NCBI RefSeq assembly: GCF_017353175.1
Contig: NZ_JAFMYW010000006.1
Coordinates: 248,001-312,000, forward strand
Direction of reading: 5' to 3'
DNA: 64,000 bases
Source of the DNA: Fibrella forsythiae
Lineage (GTDB): Bacteria; Bacteroidota; Bacteroidia; Cytophagales; Spirosomataceae
The translations under genes and the position numbers were made by a program. Below, one piece after another: positions 1-9,651 of this stretch (position 1 is its first letter; each line of letters begins with the position of its first letter). The notes beneath the pieces are model-generated. The model searched no databases. It was not told where the DNA came from and saw only the letters and a program-made list of their open reading frames with translations.

Positions 1-1059
1 CTATCCATACTGCATGGAACGGGCTACGCCCAAAAAATACCCTCACTGAAAGACACGTTTAAAAAGGACTTCGGCATTGGCACCGCGCTGAACAATGCTC
101 AGATCGACGAACGCGACCCGGAAACGACGGCCTTTATTGTGCGCCAGTTCAACATGGCCACGCCGGAGAACATCATGAAGTCGGCGCTGATCCACCCCAA
201 GTGGGACACCTATAATTTCGAGATGGCCGACAAGCTGGTGGCATTTGGCAAAAAGCACAACATCAAGATCAACGGGCATACGCTGGTCTGGCACTCGCAG
301 TTGCCGCCGTTCATACGGGGGATCAAAAGTGCCGATTCCATCCGCACGTTCTTCACGGACCATATCAAAACCGTAGCCGGGCGGTACGAGGGCAAGGTCT
401 ATTCGTGGGACGTGGTTAACGAAGCACTCAATGAAGATGGCACCATGCGCAAATCGGTGTTCCTGCAATACCTGGGCGACGATTTCGTGACGGAAGCCTT
501 CCGGCTGGCGCAACAGGCGGCACCCAAAACAGAGCTGTATTACAACGACTACAACAACGAACAACCGGCCAAGCGGGCGGGCTGCCTGGCGCTCCTGAAA
601 AAGGTAAAAGAGGCCGGGGTGCGTATCGACGGCGTGGGTATTCAGGGTCACTGGCACGTTGGCCGAGTGCCGCTGAAAGACATCGAAGAGAGCATTCTAC
701 AATATTCGGCAATGGGCCTGAAGGTGATGTTTACCGAACTCGACATCGAGGTGCTGCCGCGCAACTTCCAGGGGGCCGACGTGGGTCAGCGCATGGCCGC
801 CAACGCGCAGTCGAACCCCTACCCCGACGCCCTGCCCGACAGCGTACAGCAACAACTAGCCGCCGATTATGAAGCCCTGTTCAAGCTCTTCCTGAAGCAT
901 AAAGACAAAGTCACCCGCGTCACGTTCTGGGGCGTCAACGACGGCGATAGCTGGCTGAATGGCTGGCCCGTTCGGGGTCGTACCAATTACCCGCTGCTGT
1001 TTGATCGGAAAAATCAGCCCAAACCGGCTTTCGGGAAAGTAATTGCACTCAAGAAGTAA
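1..1059 (+). CDS. GH10 endo-1,4-beta-xylanase, 5' end missing
   Basis: Secreted retaining xylanase that cuts the beta-1,4-xylan backbone. The frame is open from the first base of the window, and the first codons look like the end of a signal peptide (GTGYAQ), so only the start codon and part of the signal are lost. The fold signature is complete: GHTLVWHSQ, then SWDVVNEALN with the acid/base Glu at 421-423, then FTELDIEVLP with the nucleophile Glu at 736-738, then FWGVNDGDSWL near the C terminus. It is the only gene of the carbohydrate locus on the plus strand and converges on the DUF4861 gene. It may belong to another transcription unit entering from the left. Family assignment is secure; substrate preference within GH10 is inferred. 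Confidence 0.95.
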   Translation, partial: LSILHGTGYAQKIPSLKDTFKKDFGIGTALNNAQIDERDPETTAFIVRQFNMATPENIMKSALIHPKWDTYNFEMADKLVAFGKKHNIKINGHTLVWHSQLPPFIRGIKSADSIRTFFTDHIKTVAGRYEGKVYSWDVVNEALNEDGTMRKSVFLQYLGDDFVTEAFRLAQQAAPKTELYYNDYNNEQPAKRAGCLALLKKVKEAGVRIDGVGIQGHWHVGRVPLKDIEESILQYSAMGLKVMFTELDIEVLPRNFQGADVGQRMAANAQSNPYPDALPDSVQQQLAADYEALFKLFLKHKDKVTRVTFWGVNDGDSWLNGWPVRGRTNYPLLFDRKNQPKPAFGKVIALKK

Positions 1060-1372
1060 CAGGCGGACCTTTGTTGACCCTCATCGGCAAAGCATAAACC
1101 AATCAGAATCGTCGTATTGTGGGTCGTTGGCTGGCGACACACCGGTACGTTGAAGTGAAACAGCATTGGTACAGCGGGCAACCTACGCGATGTGCCTAAT
1201 GATTGGCTTCCTGCAATATGTCTGTAATCGAACGGCAACAGGAGCTACGACCTACGGCGAATGCGCTGCTAACTACTGGCAGCGCATTCACCGATGAAGA
1301 AGGAGGTCTTTCATTGGTAACCAAACAGAGCAGTAATATGTGTCACCGGTGGTAGCCAACGCTGGCAGGCAA
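1060..1372. other. Convergent intergenic gap with a hairpin
   Basis: No gene is visible here. An inverted repeat, ATGCGCTGC (1261-1269) with GCAGCGCAT (1279-1287) and a 9-base loop, could stop transcription between the converging xylanase and DUF4861 genes. No U-tract follows on either strand, so a terminator role is weak inference. Confidence 0.4.
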
Positions 1373-2503
1373 CTAGTTCATAGCCCGAATGACAGGCGGC
1401 TGTTTTTGTTTCAGACTGAACTGTCGCAGGTAAGTAAACCAGTCTTCCGCTGATGTGATCTGGCCTGCTTTATCCCAGGCACCGCCCGTGTAATAAACCA
1501 GATCGCCGACCGGGGCGGCGTTGAGTCGGGCCAGCAGATGGCTGTATTTGGTCAGCATCTGAACGGGTGTATCTGGAAACACACAGCCTATTCCTAATGT
1601 ACCATCATTGCCATGCTTCGGCTCCCAATATCCCAACACGCCTGATTTTTCATCCAGCAATACCGGACTTGGTTCGTTGCGTTGACTGATACCAACCACC
1701 ATAGGCAAGGTTTTCCCGGAATTTTGTTCAATGTGTACTGTCACTTTATTCAATTGCGACCCAGCATCCAGCGATACCGTTCGCACTTCCTGTACCCTAA
1801 CGCCATCAAACGTGTAGGGGTCGAATCTGACGCGGAAAGTGGTACGCAGGGGGCCGTTGTCCAGGACCTCCCAACTCCGGTAGTTATGAATAAACTGAAG
1901 CGAATCGTGGAGGAACACGGCGATGTCACCCGCCCCGAGCGTCAGGCCGACGTGGTAATAATCCAGCCCTTCGCCATGGTCGGTGTGGTAATCATTTTGT
2001 TTGTACCACTTATTCAGAATTAGCTGATTGGTCCGCTTGGCCCAGATGTCGGTGCCGAACGCATTGTCTGAACGCCCGTTAAGGGCTGCACCGTAAATCC
2101 GAAAAGCAACCCGGTCATTTTCCCAGGCGAAATCATCGAAGCGTTCAGGTACGTAGCGACCATACGTTTTGGGGGTCACCAGAACCGGTTTCCTCTTTCG
2201 TACGATCAGCCCTATCGACTGATTCGGGCCAATCGAGACCTGAACCAGCAAATTCTGCACGTCTTTCTGGCCCTGGTGCTCCAACTGATAAGCGAGCGGC
2301 TGTTGGCTTCCCGTGAGCATCACCTGAAAATTTGTGGTGTCGATTACCGGAAAAGCTTTCACTACCTTAGCCCAGGGAATAGCAACAACCTCCTGACTCA
2401 GAGGAACATTAGCCGGATTGGTGATCTGTATCGTTGACTGGGCCCTTCCGGAAGAAATAACCCAAAAAAGCGTGGCGAAAGCAGTAAGTAGGGTCTTGAT
2501 CAT
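1373..2503 (-). CDS. DUF4861 domain secreted protein
   Basis: A 376-aa protein with a clear signal peptide (MIKTLLTAFATLFWVISSGRAQ). The body matches my memory of DUF4861, a family found in Bacteroidota pectin and uronate utilisation loci next to GH88/GH105 and esterases. Recognisable stretches are WAKVVKAFPVIDTTNFQV, RYVPERFDDFAWENDRVAFRIYG and YHTDHGEGLDYYHVGLTLGAG. No catalytic role is established that I know of; a beta-sandwich sugar-binding or lyase-like fold is possible. It is the last gene of the leftward carbohydrate cluster, 89 bp downstream of the GH88 gene, so it probably shares its transcript. Periplasmic or outer-surface location is inferred from the signal peptide. Confidence 0.8.
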   Translation of the reverse strand: MIKTLLTAFATLFWVISSGRAQSTIQITNPANVPLSQEVVAIPWAKVVKAFPVIDTTNFQVMLTGSQQPLAYQLEHQGQKDVQNLLVQVSIGPNQSIGLIVRKRKPVLVTPKTYGRYVPERFDDFAWENDRVAFRIYGAALNGRSDNAFGTDIWAKRTNQLILNKWYKQNDYHTDHGEGLDYYHVGLTLGAGDIAVFLHDSLQFIHNYRSWEVLDNGPLRTTFRVRFDPYTFDGVRVQEVRTVSLDAGSQLNKVTVHIEQNSGKTLPMVVGISQRNEPSPVLLDEKSGVLGYWEPKHGNDGTLGIGCVFPDTPVQMLTKYSHLLARLNAAPVGDLVYYTGGAWDKAGQITSAEDWFTYLRQFSLKQKQPPVIRAMN

Positions 2504-2592
2504 ATGCTGAGTTCAATGGAGAATGGGGCGTCAGATGGGCTGTCTTATCTCACTTTTTGTGTTGTCTAAAAAACGACGAGTCTTGTTCAGGT

Positions 2593-3810
2593 TTACAAAT
2601 TTGCCAAAACCGGTTTACCCAGCTGCAGCCTTTTAAGTCGGATCAGCGCTTCGATGTAATAATAATCAGCGTAGTTGATCGACGCATCTACTTCGCTGTT
2701 ATTTGGCTTGTGGCCGGTGCTGTGCACCAAAAAGGCATCATTGACCTGACGGCTCTGATAGTTCGCCGATGATAGCGTTTCCAGCATCTGCTCGGCTTTG
2801 GTCCGGTATAGAGCAGCCTTCGATTTGTCTTTCACCAGGGTTGAGAGTTCCAGAAGAGCTGACGCCGTGACCGCCGCCGCCGACGCATCTTTAGGCGCAT
2901 TTGGAATGGTTGGGTCGCTAAAGTCCCAATACGGAATCAGGTCTTTGGGAAGGCGTTGCAGATAAACGTCAGACACCTTCTGGGCGAAATCCAGAAATCT
3001 AGGATCTTTCGTTTCCCGGTAGGTCATCGTGTAGCCATAGATCGCCCAGCTTTGCCCACGCGCCCACATCGACTTGTCGGCGTAGCCCTGGTGAGTAACG
3101 CCTTTGATTTTCTTCCCGGTGTCGCGGTCGTATACAACCACATGATAAGAGGTATAGTCGGGCCGGAAATGGTTTTTCATGGTGGTCGTCGCGTGCGATA
3201 CAGCCATGTCGTACAGGCGTTTACCACCCCCGTTTTTTGCCGCCCAGAACAGCAGTTCCAGGTTAATCATGTTATCCATGATGGTGTTGTGCTGTGGCCA
3301 TTCCATGTTGGGAACCGGGCGCGGCCACGACAGGATGGTGCCTACCTTCGGACTGAAGAGCGTGGCCAGGGTATCGGCCGTAGCCAGCAGGATTTTTTTA
3401 TACGCAGAATCACCCGTCAGTCGCAGGCCGTTACCGAAGCTGCAATACATCTGAAAGCCCAGATCATGGTCGATGGCCTTCTGGTATGCAAGTGGGGTCA
3501 GTTCCCGTGAAAAGGAATCGGCTTTGGTTTTCCATCTGGGATCTTTCGTGTACTCATAGAGGTACCATAACGTACCCGGCCAGAATCCACTGGTCCAGTC
3601 CTTATACCCAACATACGTCCAGGTTGTCTTACCGTTCAGAATGGTGCGGGGCAGATTCGGCTGGGTAGTGGGAAGCGACGCAGCCGTTTTCGACGCCTGC
3701 TGCACACAGTACCTAAGGACCGGATCGATAGGTATCCGGTCCCAAGTGAGGGTGAAACTACAAAGGCATACAAGCAGAACAAGTACAAACGTGAATCTGG
3801 ATGAGGGCAT
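2593..3810 (-). CDS. GH88 unsaturated glucuronyl/galacturonyl hydrolase
   Basis: This enzyme removes the 4,5-unsaturated uronic acid left at the non-reducing end by polysaccharide lyases, via hydration of the double bond. The alpha/alpha-barrel signatures are visible: YKDWTSGFWPGTLWYLYEYT, IDHDLGFQMYCSFGNG, NTIMDNMINLELLFWAAKNGG, HQGYADKSMWARGQSWAIYGY, and DASAAAVTASALLELS. The conserved Asp residues in HDLGF and IMDNM are the expected catalytic positions. I chose the Met at 3810 because a standard signal peptide starts there (MPSSRFTFVLVLLVCLCSF); the frame stays open to 3888. Its partner should be the heparinase II/III-type lyase upstream in the same cluster. Confidence in the family is high. 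Confidence 0.92.
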   Translation of the reverse strand: MPSSRFTFVLVLLVCLCSFTLTWDRIPIDPVLRYCVQQASKTAASLPTTQPNLPRTILNGKTTWTYVGYKDWTSGFWPGTLWYLYEYTKDPRWKTKADSFSRELTPLAYQKAIDHDLGFQMYCSFGNGLRLTGDSAYKKILLATADTLATLFSPKVGTILSWPRPVPNMEWPQHNTIMDNMINLELLFWAAKNGGGKRLYDMAVSHATTTMKNHFRPDYTSYHVVVYDRDTGKKIKGVTHQGYADKSMWARGQSWAIYGYTMTYRETKDPRFLDFAQKVSDVYLQRLPKDLIPYWDFSDPTIPNAPKDASAAAVTASALLELSTLVKDKSKAALYRTKAEQMLETLSSANYQSRQVNDAFLVHSTGHKPNNSEVDASINYADYYYIEALIRLKRLQLGKPVLANL

Positions 3811-3973
3811 GATACGCGGAGATGGTCGGTTAATAGCAAATAGTATCAGGAGGTGAAGGCGTACCCTTCTGCCCCGTACAATTTTCATGAATAGTATATA
3901 TCATACTAATAAACAGACAGTTAATAGAAGCACCCTCAATTGATTAACTTACAATTCAAAGCAAAGACACGGC

Positions 3974-5245
3974 TTATTTCATTGTAAAATGCTTATCTAG
4001 GAATTGAAAGAAATACCGCCAGTCCAGGCTGGTTACGTCGTGTTCACCGGTCCGCATGTGGTAGCCGATAGTACCCTGCACGCTTGTGTTGAGGGGCGGT
4101 ACCGTCGTTGTTGGTAACCCTTCCCGACCAAACAGCCGGTACACAGCACTGGCCGCTTTGGCCGATTCAAATTCACCGATCGGGTCGGCCCCTTTATCCT
4201 GCTCGGCACTGGCGATATACACGGGTCGGGGGGCCAGCAGGGCAATGACTTCGTGCTGATCGAACGGCAGTTGGGTTTCCTTGTCCATATACTGCCGGAA
4301 ATTGGTGCTATACCAATGGGGAAAAACGGTACAGAGCCGACGGATGGATTCGCCCTGCCCCCGCCGAAACAGCGTTGCCCCTCCCGCGCCCGACTCGTTG
4401 CTGAGCACGGCAGCAAAACGGGTGTCGGTAGCCCCCGCCCACAGCGCCGCTTTGCCCAGCCGCGACCAGCCGAACAGGGCTATCCGTTTCCCGTCGATGG
4501 CCCGGTCGGTTTGCAGGTAATCCATGATCCGGCTTAGCCCCCACGCCCAGGCGGCAATCGTTCCAAAGTTATCGGGCCGGTTTTGCCAGTCGGGATAGGC
4601 CGTATGCACCCCCGTAGAAAAGCGGGTCGCCGGAACATCAGACGCGATGTCTTCGCGGTACGCCGTCACCAGCGCATAGCCATGATCAAGGATACTGTCC
4701 AGCGGCCATTGGCGGGCGTTGATGCCCCGACAGGCTTCCGTGGCCCGGTTGTCAACGACACACTCCAGGTTAACATACGGGTTGTTTCGGCTCTTTTCCA
4801 GGTAACTGGTGGCGATGCGAATACCAGGGTCGACACTGATGCTGTGATTCCCCCAGAAGTTTAGTCCCACAATGGCAGGAACAGGCTTTCGCCCCCGATT
4901 TGGCAGGTAGAGCAACACATCGATTCGGGGGCCGTCTGTCTTGCCGGTGATATAGATAGCGACCTGTTTGCGCGTCGCCTTCCCGCCCAGCGCCTTTGTG
5001 TCCGTATCAAATACCTGGAACGCCATCGCCGCTGGCTTCTCCGGCGACCGGCCGTATACCTGACTGGTAAACAACTCAATCAGCTCCGTCCGACGTACCT
5101 GGTTCCACTCGGCAACGGTCGAGATTACCGCACCGTTGTCTCTTCGTAGCGGATCAGGCAGGCCCGGCGTCGATTGAGCCAGCCCATGACGCGCCATTCC
5201 GAAGAAGCCGATCCCTCCAATCAATAAAAAGCGACCAATCGACAT
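3974..5245 (-). CDS. CE15 glucuronoyl esterase-like protein
   Basis: An alpha/beta hydrolase of the glucuronoyl esterase type, which cleaves ester bonds between 4-O-methylglucuronic acid of xylan and lignin alcohols. The nucleophile elbow is ALFGWSRLGKAALW, matching the family G-x-S-R-x-G-K pattern. NESGAGGATLFRRGQGES supplies the usual Glu region, LLAPRPVYIASAEQDKGADP follows, and the catalytic His lies in IGYHMRTGEHDV. The start at 5245 gives a good signal peptide (MSIGRFLLIGGIGFFGM) 17 bp after the upstream GH97 stop; a start at 5284 would overlap that gene. Close spacing implies co-transcription. Lignin-ester activity is inferred from the family; the GH10, GH43 and GH88 neighbours fit glucuronoxylan breakdown. 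Confidence 0.85.
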   Translation of the reverse strand: MSIGRFLLIGGIGFFGMARHGLAQSTPGLPDPLRRDNGAVISTVAEWNQVRRTELIELFTSQVYGRSPEKPAAMAFQVFDTDTKALGGKATRKQVAIYITGKTDGPRIDVLLYLPNRGRKPVPAIVGLNFWGNHSISVDPGIRIATSYLEKSRNNPYVNLECVVDNRATEACRGINARQWPLDSILDHGYALVTAYREDIASDVPATRFSTGVHTAYPDWQNRPDNFGTIAAWAWGLSRIMDYLQTDRAIDGKRIALFGWSRLGKAALWAGATDTRFAAVLSNESGAGGATLFRRGQGESIRRLCTVFPHWYSTNFRQYMDKETQLPFDQHEVIALLAPRPVYIASAEQDKGADPIGEFESAKAASAVYRLFGREGLPTTTVPPLNTSVQGTIGYHMRTGEHDVTSLDWRYFFQFLDKHFTMK

Positions 5246-5262
5246 ACCGTTCCAGGGTTTAG

Positions 5263-7209
5263 TTACTTCACCGGGGTTAACCAAAGTGCCTGCCCACCAC
5301 GCGGTAACAGCTTCATGTCTATCGCCTGCCCGCCTTTCACGGGTTTAGTCGACACACGTACCTGCGTTTTGGTCGTCACTGTCGGATCATCGGTGTAAAG
5401 ATGCGCCACGTAGCTTTTTCCCTTCGGCAGAAAATCGAGTGGTAATGATAGTGTGCGGCCGTCGTTGTTGGTGATCGTGCCCACAAACCAGTCGTCTCCG
5501 CTCCGACGGGCAATGGTGACGTACTCGCCGATGGCGTCGTGAATCACTTTCGTGTCATCCCAGACGGTGGGCACCTTATCGAAGAACTCGATTTCGGGTT
5601 CGCCCTCGTACTGCGCCGGTTTGTCGTACCAGAACACGGATTGCAGCGGACTGTATGAAATGACGTTCATCGCCAGTTGGTGGGCATGGGTGTTTTTGAG
5701 CCGTTTGTCGTAGTAGCAGATCGTGTAGTCACCCGCCCCGGCCAGGTAACGGGTGAAAGGCAACACGGTGTTGTGGGTCGCATCGGGAAATTCCTCGTTG
5801 CCCCGAATGCCTTCCTGCGTCATCACATTAGGGTACGTCCGGCTGGTGCCCGTTGGCCGGTATTCGTCGTGAATGTTCACCATCAGCCCATTTTCCAGCG
5901 CTTTTCGTTTGGCTTCGGTGAGCCACGTCATCCAGCGGTGCGAGCCCACTTCCACAAAGCCGAACTTGACACCTTTTACCCCCCACTTTTTGTACAGCGG
6001 AAAAATGTCGTCCATCTGCTTGTACAGGGCCTGTAGGTTCACGTACAGAATCACGCCCACGTTTTTCGACTTACCGTAAGCAATTACCTGCGGCATATCG
6101 ATGGGCGCTACCACCTGCCGGGCATCCGAATTAAAGGTAAACGCCGGCCCATACCATTTCCAGTCGAAGAGAATGTATTGCAGGTTGTGGGCAGCCGCAA
6201 AGTCGATGCACGACAGGGCACCCTGCGTGGTCAGCGTCACCTCCCGCATCATCTTACCCGGCCTGATCCAGTCGGTATTGGTGATCGTAGCGGGCGGGTT
6301 CAGGTTGAGCATGATATCGTTGTTTTCGAGCAACGTACCCAGCCGGTTAGCCACCATCACCACCCGCCAGGGTGTACCCACGTCCGACATCAGATCCACG
6401 CTTTCGTAGAGCGAGGTAACGACCGTGTTGGGTTTGTCGGGGGCGAGTTTGAACTTGGTCATGGCGTAGTCGGTCAGCTGCGCTTCGGCCAGCGAGGCAT
6501 ACAGGCCGTTGGGCAACGACAGCGTCAGCGGCCGTTCCGCGTCTTCGGGCCAGCGGTCCGTCGCACGGCCAGCCAACGGCAGCGCCTGATAGGCCCCCTG
6601 CGCCCAGGGTGTGTACCAGGCTTTAGTATCGGCGGGTAAGGTAAACTCACTATTTTCGGCCATGACGCGGTAATACAGGCCGTTGGGCTGCTCGGGGAAG
6701 AAATACCGAAACGCGATGCCCGAATCATAGGCCCGGAAAATAACGTGCAACGAGTAATCCGGCGCGTCGGGCTTCTGAAGCTGAATCTCCAGCTGGTTGT
6801 AGTGATCCCGAATCAGGCTGCGTTCGCCGTAAACCGGTTTCCAGGTCGTGTCTTTTGCCGTTTTGACTGTATTCCTGATCACCAGATTATCGCACCAGTT
6901 GGCGCCCAGCGTGCCGGGGGGCGTGGTCACTTTGTGGTCCATGGCGTGCTCGAACACATGATTGTCGATCTGCACCCCCAGCCCCGATGGCAGAATAACG
7001 GGCTTGCCTTCGAAGTTGACGCGGTAGGTCATCTGTTTGCGACCAGGACTAATCTCCTGCTGCGCGAATACCACCTCGAGCTTGCCATTCGGCGATTGCA
7101 AACGGATTTCGGGCGTTTGGGCCAGCGTGAGCTGTCGAGGCAACAGACAGCTGACACACATGCAAAGCAATAGGAACCGGCAGGTCATAGCAAATCGGAT
7201 AGTAGGCAT
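5263..7209 (-). CDS. GH97 glycoside hydrolase (copy A)
   Basis: A 648-aa periplasmic GH97 enzyme (alpha-glucosidase or alpha-galactosidase family). It has a signal peptide, an N-terminal beta-supersandwich (about residues 35-300), a TIM barrel (about 310-570) and a C-terminal beta domain ending in GGQALWL. Barrel motifs include YILFDWKWYGPAF, VKGVKFGFVEVG, NIHDEYRPTGTSRTYPN and TQEGIRGNEE. The Gly in KFGF and the Glu in HDEY resemble, as I recall, the inverting SusB-type pattern rather than the retaining type with Asp at the first position. The ATG at 7209 lies 1 base after the upstream stop, so translation is probably coupled. A second GH97 (copy B) in the same cluster differs at the HDEY position. 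Confidence 0.93.
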   Translation of the reverse strand: MPTIRFAMTCRFLLLCMCVSCLLPRQLTLAQTPEIRLQSPNGKLEVVFAQQEISPGRKQMTYRVNFEGKPVILPSGLGVQIDNHVFEHAMDHKVTTPPGTLGANWCDNLVIRNTVKTAKDTTWKPVYGERSLIRDHYNQLEIQLQKPDAPDYSLHVIFRAYDSGIAFRYFFPEQPNGLYYRVMAENSEFTLPADTKAWYTPWAQGAYQALPLAGRATDRWPEDAERPLTLSLPNGLYASLAEAQLTDYAMTKFKLAPDKPNTVVTSLYESVDLMSDVGTPWRVVMVANRLGTLLENNDIMLNLNPPATITNTDWIRPGKMMREVTLTTQGALSCIDFAAAHNLQYILFDWKWYGPAFTFNSDARQVVAPIDMPQVIAYGKSKNVGVILYVNLQALYKQMDDIFPLYKKWGVKGVKFGFVEVGSHRWMTWLTEAKRKALENGLMVNIHDEYRPTGTSRTYPNVMTQEGIRGNEEFPDATHNTVLPFTRYLAGAGDYTICYYDKRLKNTHAHQLAMNVISYSPLQSVFWYDKPAQYEGEPEIEFFDKVPTVWDDTKVIHDAIGEYVTIARRSGDDWFVGTITNNDGRTLSLPLDFLPKGKSYVAHLYTDDPTVTTKTQVRVSTKPVKGGQAIDMKLLPRGGQALWLTPVK

Positions 7210-7210
7210 A

Positions 7211-9586
7211 TTAGTTTGTTTCTTCTACGGTAATGACCAGCATCTTGCCTGCCTCGTAGGCGGGGGACATGGCTTTACCGTTTACGTTGAGTTTGTTTAT
7301 TTTTTCGAATCCAAGCGTGGCCTCGATCAGCGGCTGTCCCTGGAGTTGTACGTCCAGTTGGTTTCCTATTCTGGCCGCGTGCAGGAACACTTTCGATAGC
7401 GAACTGAGCAGTGGCTTTTCCCCTTTACGCAGGTAACTGCCGTTGCCGACAAAAAAGGCTGTCAGCTTTGCGGGGTCCTGCCGGTCGGCACCCTCGGGAA
7501 AGGTGATGGCCGATAGGTACGCATCCGTCTCCCAACCCTGATCCTTCTCGCCAATGGTCAGGTTGGCATTTCGGTGCATCAGCCGACCGTCGGCCAGCAG
7601 GTTGATATATACCTCAGTCACCTGCCTGTTTTGCGTGATGCGCAGACCCAGATAGTTGGTCCCCTCAAATTTCTCGATGATCGGCAGATTACTCCGGCCG
7701 GCGGCCCCGCTCGCCCCCGACGAACCCGTTGCGGTCTGAATCGATTGGTTGGTTTCGTCCAGCAACAGGATAGCGTTGACCAGCTTGGTCCGGTCGGTCT
7801 TCTCGGGGGGCGACAGCACGTAATACGGAATCCTGACGTTCGTGGTGCGGTCCTGCAAGCCGTACTCGATGCGGTATCTAAGCTTTTCAGGGAAGTCGTG
7901 CGGGTAACCCAGCGGCAGCGTTTCGGGGTATAGCGGCCGGAACAGAATAGCCGCTTTGTCTTTGGTTATCTCCAGATCGGGTCCGCGCTTGACGGCGTTG
8001 CCGGCATAGTGCAACAGGAAATCGAACTGACCGCTCTCGTATGTTTTCAGATCGTCGATGATCAGAATCACGTTGCCGATCCAGAGCACGTTACGGTAGT
8101 TCCGCAGGAAGTGGCGCGACGTGGGACCCGTGGCATCGGCCAGCATATACTTCAGATTTCCTCCGTCGAGCAGGTTGTAGAGGTGACCGGGATTCTTCAC
8201 GGCGTTATACTGATCGCGGGCATCCTGAGCTTCGCCGTTGAACATCACCACATTATGCGCCTGGCTCTTAACAAAGTAGCTGCTATATTCCGGGTTGCCA
8301 TAGCCCACGTCGCCCCCATCAATAAGCAGGTTCTCGCCCTTGTGGTACAGCACAAATGACCCTGCATCGGCGTGGGCGTGATTCCAGGTGTAGCCACTTT
8401 TTATGCCCAGCAGCGTCGCATCGGGTTTCCAGGAAGATCGAAGCGTACCCCAGCCCATCGAGCTATACATAGCCGAAGGAGTCAATGACGGTGTCGCTGG
8501 TACTGGTTTGTTTTCGGGTTGGTACAACATGCCCATCGGCGTTCCAACGTTCAGGTCCTCCCGAAAAGGCGTCTTACCCGTTTGCTGAATGTACCAGTAG
8601 TAATCATCGTTACCCAACCCCAGGGCCATCATTAGCTTGGCCGGGCGTTCGCCATTGGCAAAATCGTTGCTATCGCCAAAATTCAGCGACAGCAGGGGCT
8701 TATGGTCACCGCGCGGGTAGGCCGTATGCATAAACCAGTCGACGGTCTTTTTCAGCAGGTTATCGTAGGACATTGTCAACGTACCCAGCGCATTGGTATA
8801 GGCCAGCCGAAACTGCAGGTATTCACTCACCCCATAATTGGCGTAGCTGACGCTCTCGTAAAAACCGCCTGTCGGGTCGAAGTTGGCCGGTTTGTTTTCC
8901 AGCACACTACCCGAAAAGGCAAACCACTGGCGGCTGGCCTGCATGATGTCGGCCGCCCACTGGCGGGAATGGGGCTGCTCATTCATCACCGCCAGCGAGG
9001 CAATACCCGCTTCGAACACGATAGCCGCCCACCAGTTGTGGCCCATGTTGTCGAGCGACTGAATACGCTTGTCTTTCGATAGCCAGTCACCCATCGACGG
9101 TTCGATGCCCAGCTTGACAATCTGGTCGGCGATGGTCCGGCGCTCGTCTTTGCTCAGGGCGTTGTAGATGGCATCGAACGTTACCGAAGCTGTCCAGTTG
9201 TTGTGGCTGGTACCCAGACCGGCGTTCCAGCGAGGCGTCCGGTCGTCCATCCCATCCCAGAAGGCCCGCCCCGTCAGGTCGTTAAGCAGCGTTTTGGCCC
9301 GGTCGGCGTAGCGGCCATCGCCGGTCATGGTATAGACCAGTGCCAGTTGTTCCATGTTGCCACCCTTTGGTTCCGACAGCCATGTATCGCACCGTTTCCT
9401 GATGGCGTTCCAACGATTGGCCAGCAGTGTATCGGTTTTTATGCGCTCTTTCAGCCGTTCGGTTCGTTGGGGGGTGTAGAACAGATAGGGGTGCGGTTTG
9501 GCGTTGACGGGCTGGGCCTGTCCGGCAAGGGTTGCGCAGACGGTACTGATCGACAGGAAAGCAAAAACTAAAATACGCATATGCAA
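7211..9586 (-). CDS. Heparinase II/III-like polysaccharide lyase
   Basis: A 791-aa secreted lyase-type protein. After the signal peptide comes an alpha/alpha-toroid (about residues 30-370) with WNAGLGTSHNNWTASV, SLDNMGHNWWAAIVFEAG and PANFDPTGGFYESVSYANYG. A heparinase II/III beta-sandwich follows, with the family signature NHAHADAGSFVLYHKGENLLIDGG and QAHNVVMFNG. His, Tyr and Asn residues in these blocks are the usual lyase catalytic set. Such enzymes beta-eliminate uronic-acid glycans and leave unsaturated ends, which the GH88 protein three genes downstream would remove. The substrate cannot be read from sequence; pectic or glucuronan chains fit better here than animal heparin. The stop abuts the start of GH97 copy A. 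Confidence 0.85.
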   Translation of the reverse strand: MHMRILVFAFLSISTVCATLAGQAQPVNAKPHPYLFYTPQRTERLKERIKTDTLLANRWNAIRKRCDTWLSEPKGGNMEQLALVYTMTGDGRYADRAKTLLNDLTGRAFWDGMDDRTPRWNAGLGTSHNNWTASVTFDAIYNALSKDERRTIADQIVKLGIEPSMGDWLSKDKRIQSLDNMGHNWWAAIVFEAGIASLAVMNEQPHSRQWAADIMQASRQWFAFSGSVLENKPANFDPTGGFYESVSYANYGVSEYLQFRLAYTNALGTLTMSYDNLLKKTVDWFMHTAYPRGDHKPLLSLNFGDSNDFANGERPAKLMMALGLGNDDYYWYIQQTGKTPFREDLNVGTPMGMLYQPENKPVPATPSLTPSAMYSSMGWGTLRSSWKPDATLLGIKSGYTWNHAHADAGSFVLYHKGENLLIDGGDVGYGNPEYSSYFVKSQAHNVVMFNGEAQDARDQYNAVKNPGHLYNLLDGGNLKYMLADATGPTSRHFLRNYRNVLWIGNVILIIDDLKTYESGQFDFLLHYAGNAVKRGPDLEITKDKAAILFRPLYPETLPLGYPHDFPEKLRYRIEYGLQDRTTNVRIPYYVLSPPEKTDRTKLVNAILLLDETNQSIQTATGSSGASGAAGRSNLPIIEKFEGTNYLGLRITQNRQVTEVYINLLADGRLMHRNANLTIGEKDQGWETDAYLSAITFPEGADRQDPAKLTAFFVGNGSYLRKGEKPLLSSLSKVFLHAARIGNQLDVQLQGQPLIEATLGFEKINKLNVNGKAMSPAYEAGKMLVITVEETN

Positions 9587-9651
9587 CAGAACGGTTAACT
9601 AAGGGAGGGGTAATGCGGCAGCCTGACGGGTATCGTCAACGCGGGCAGTGC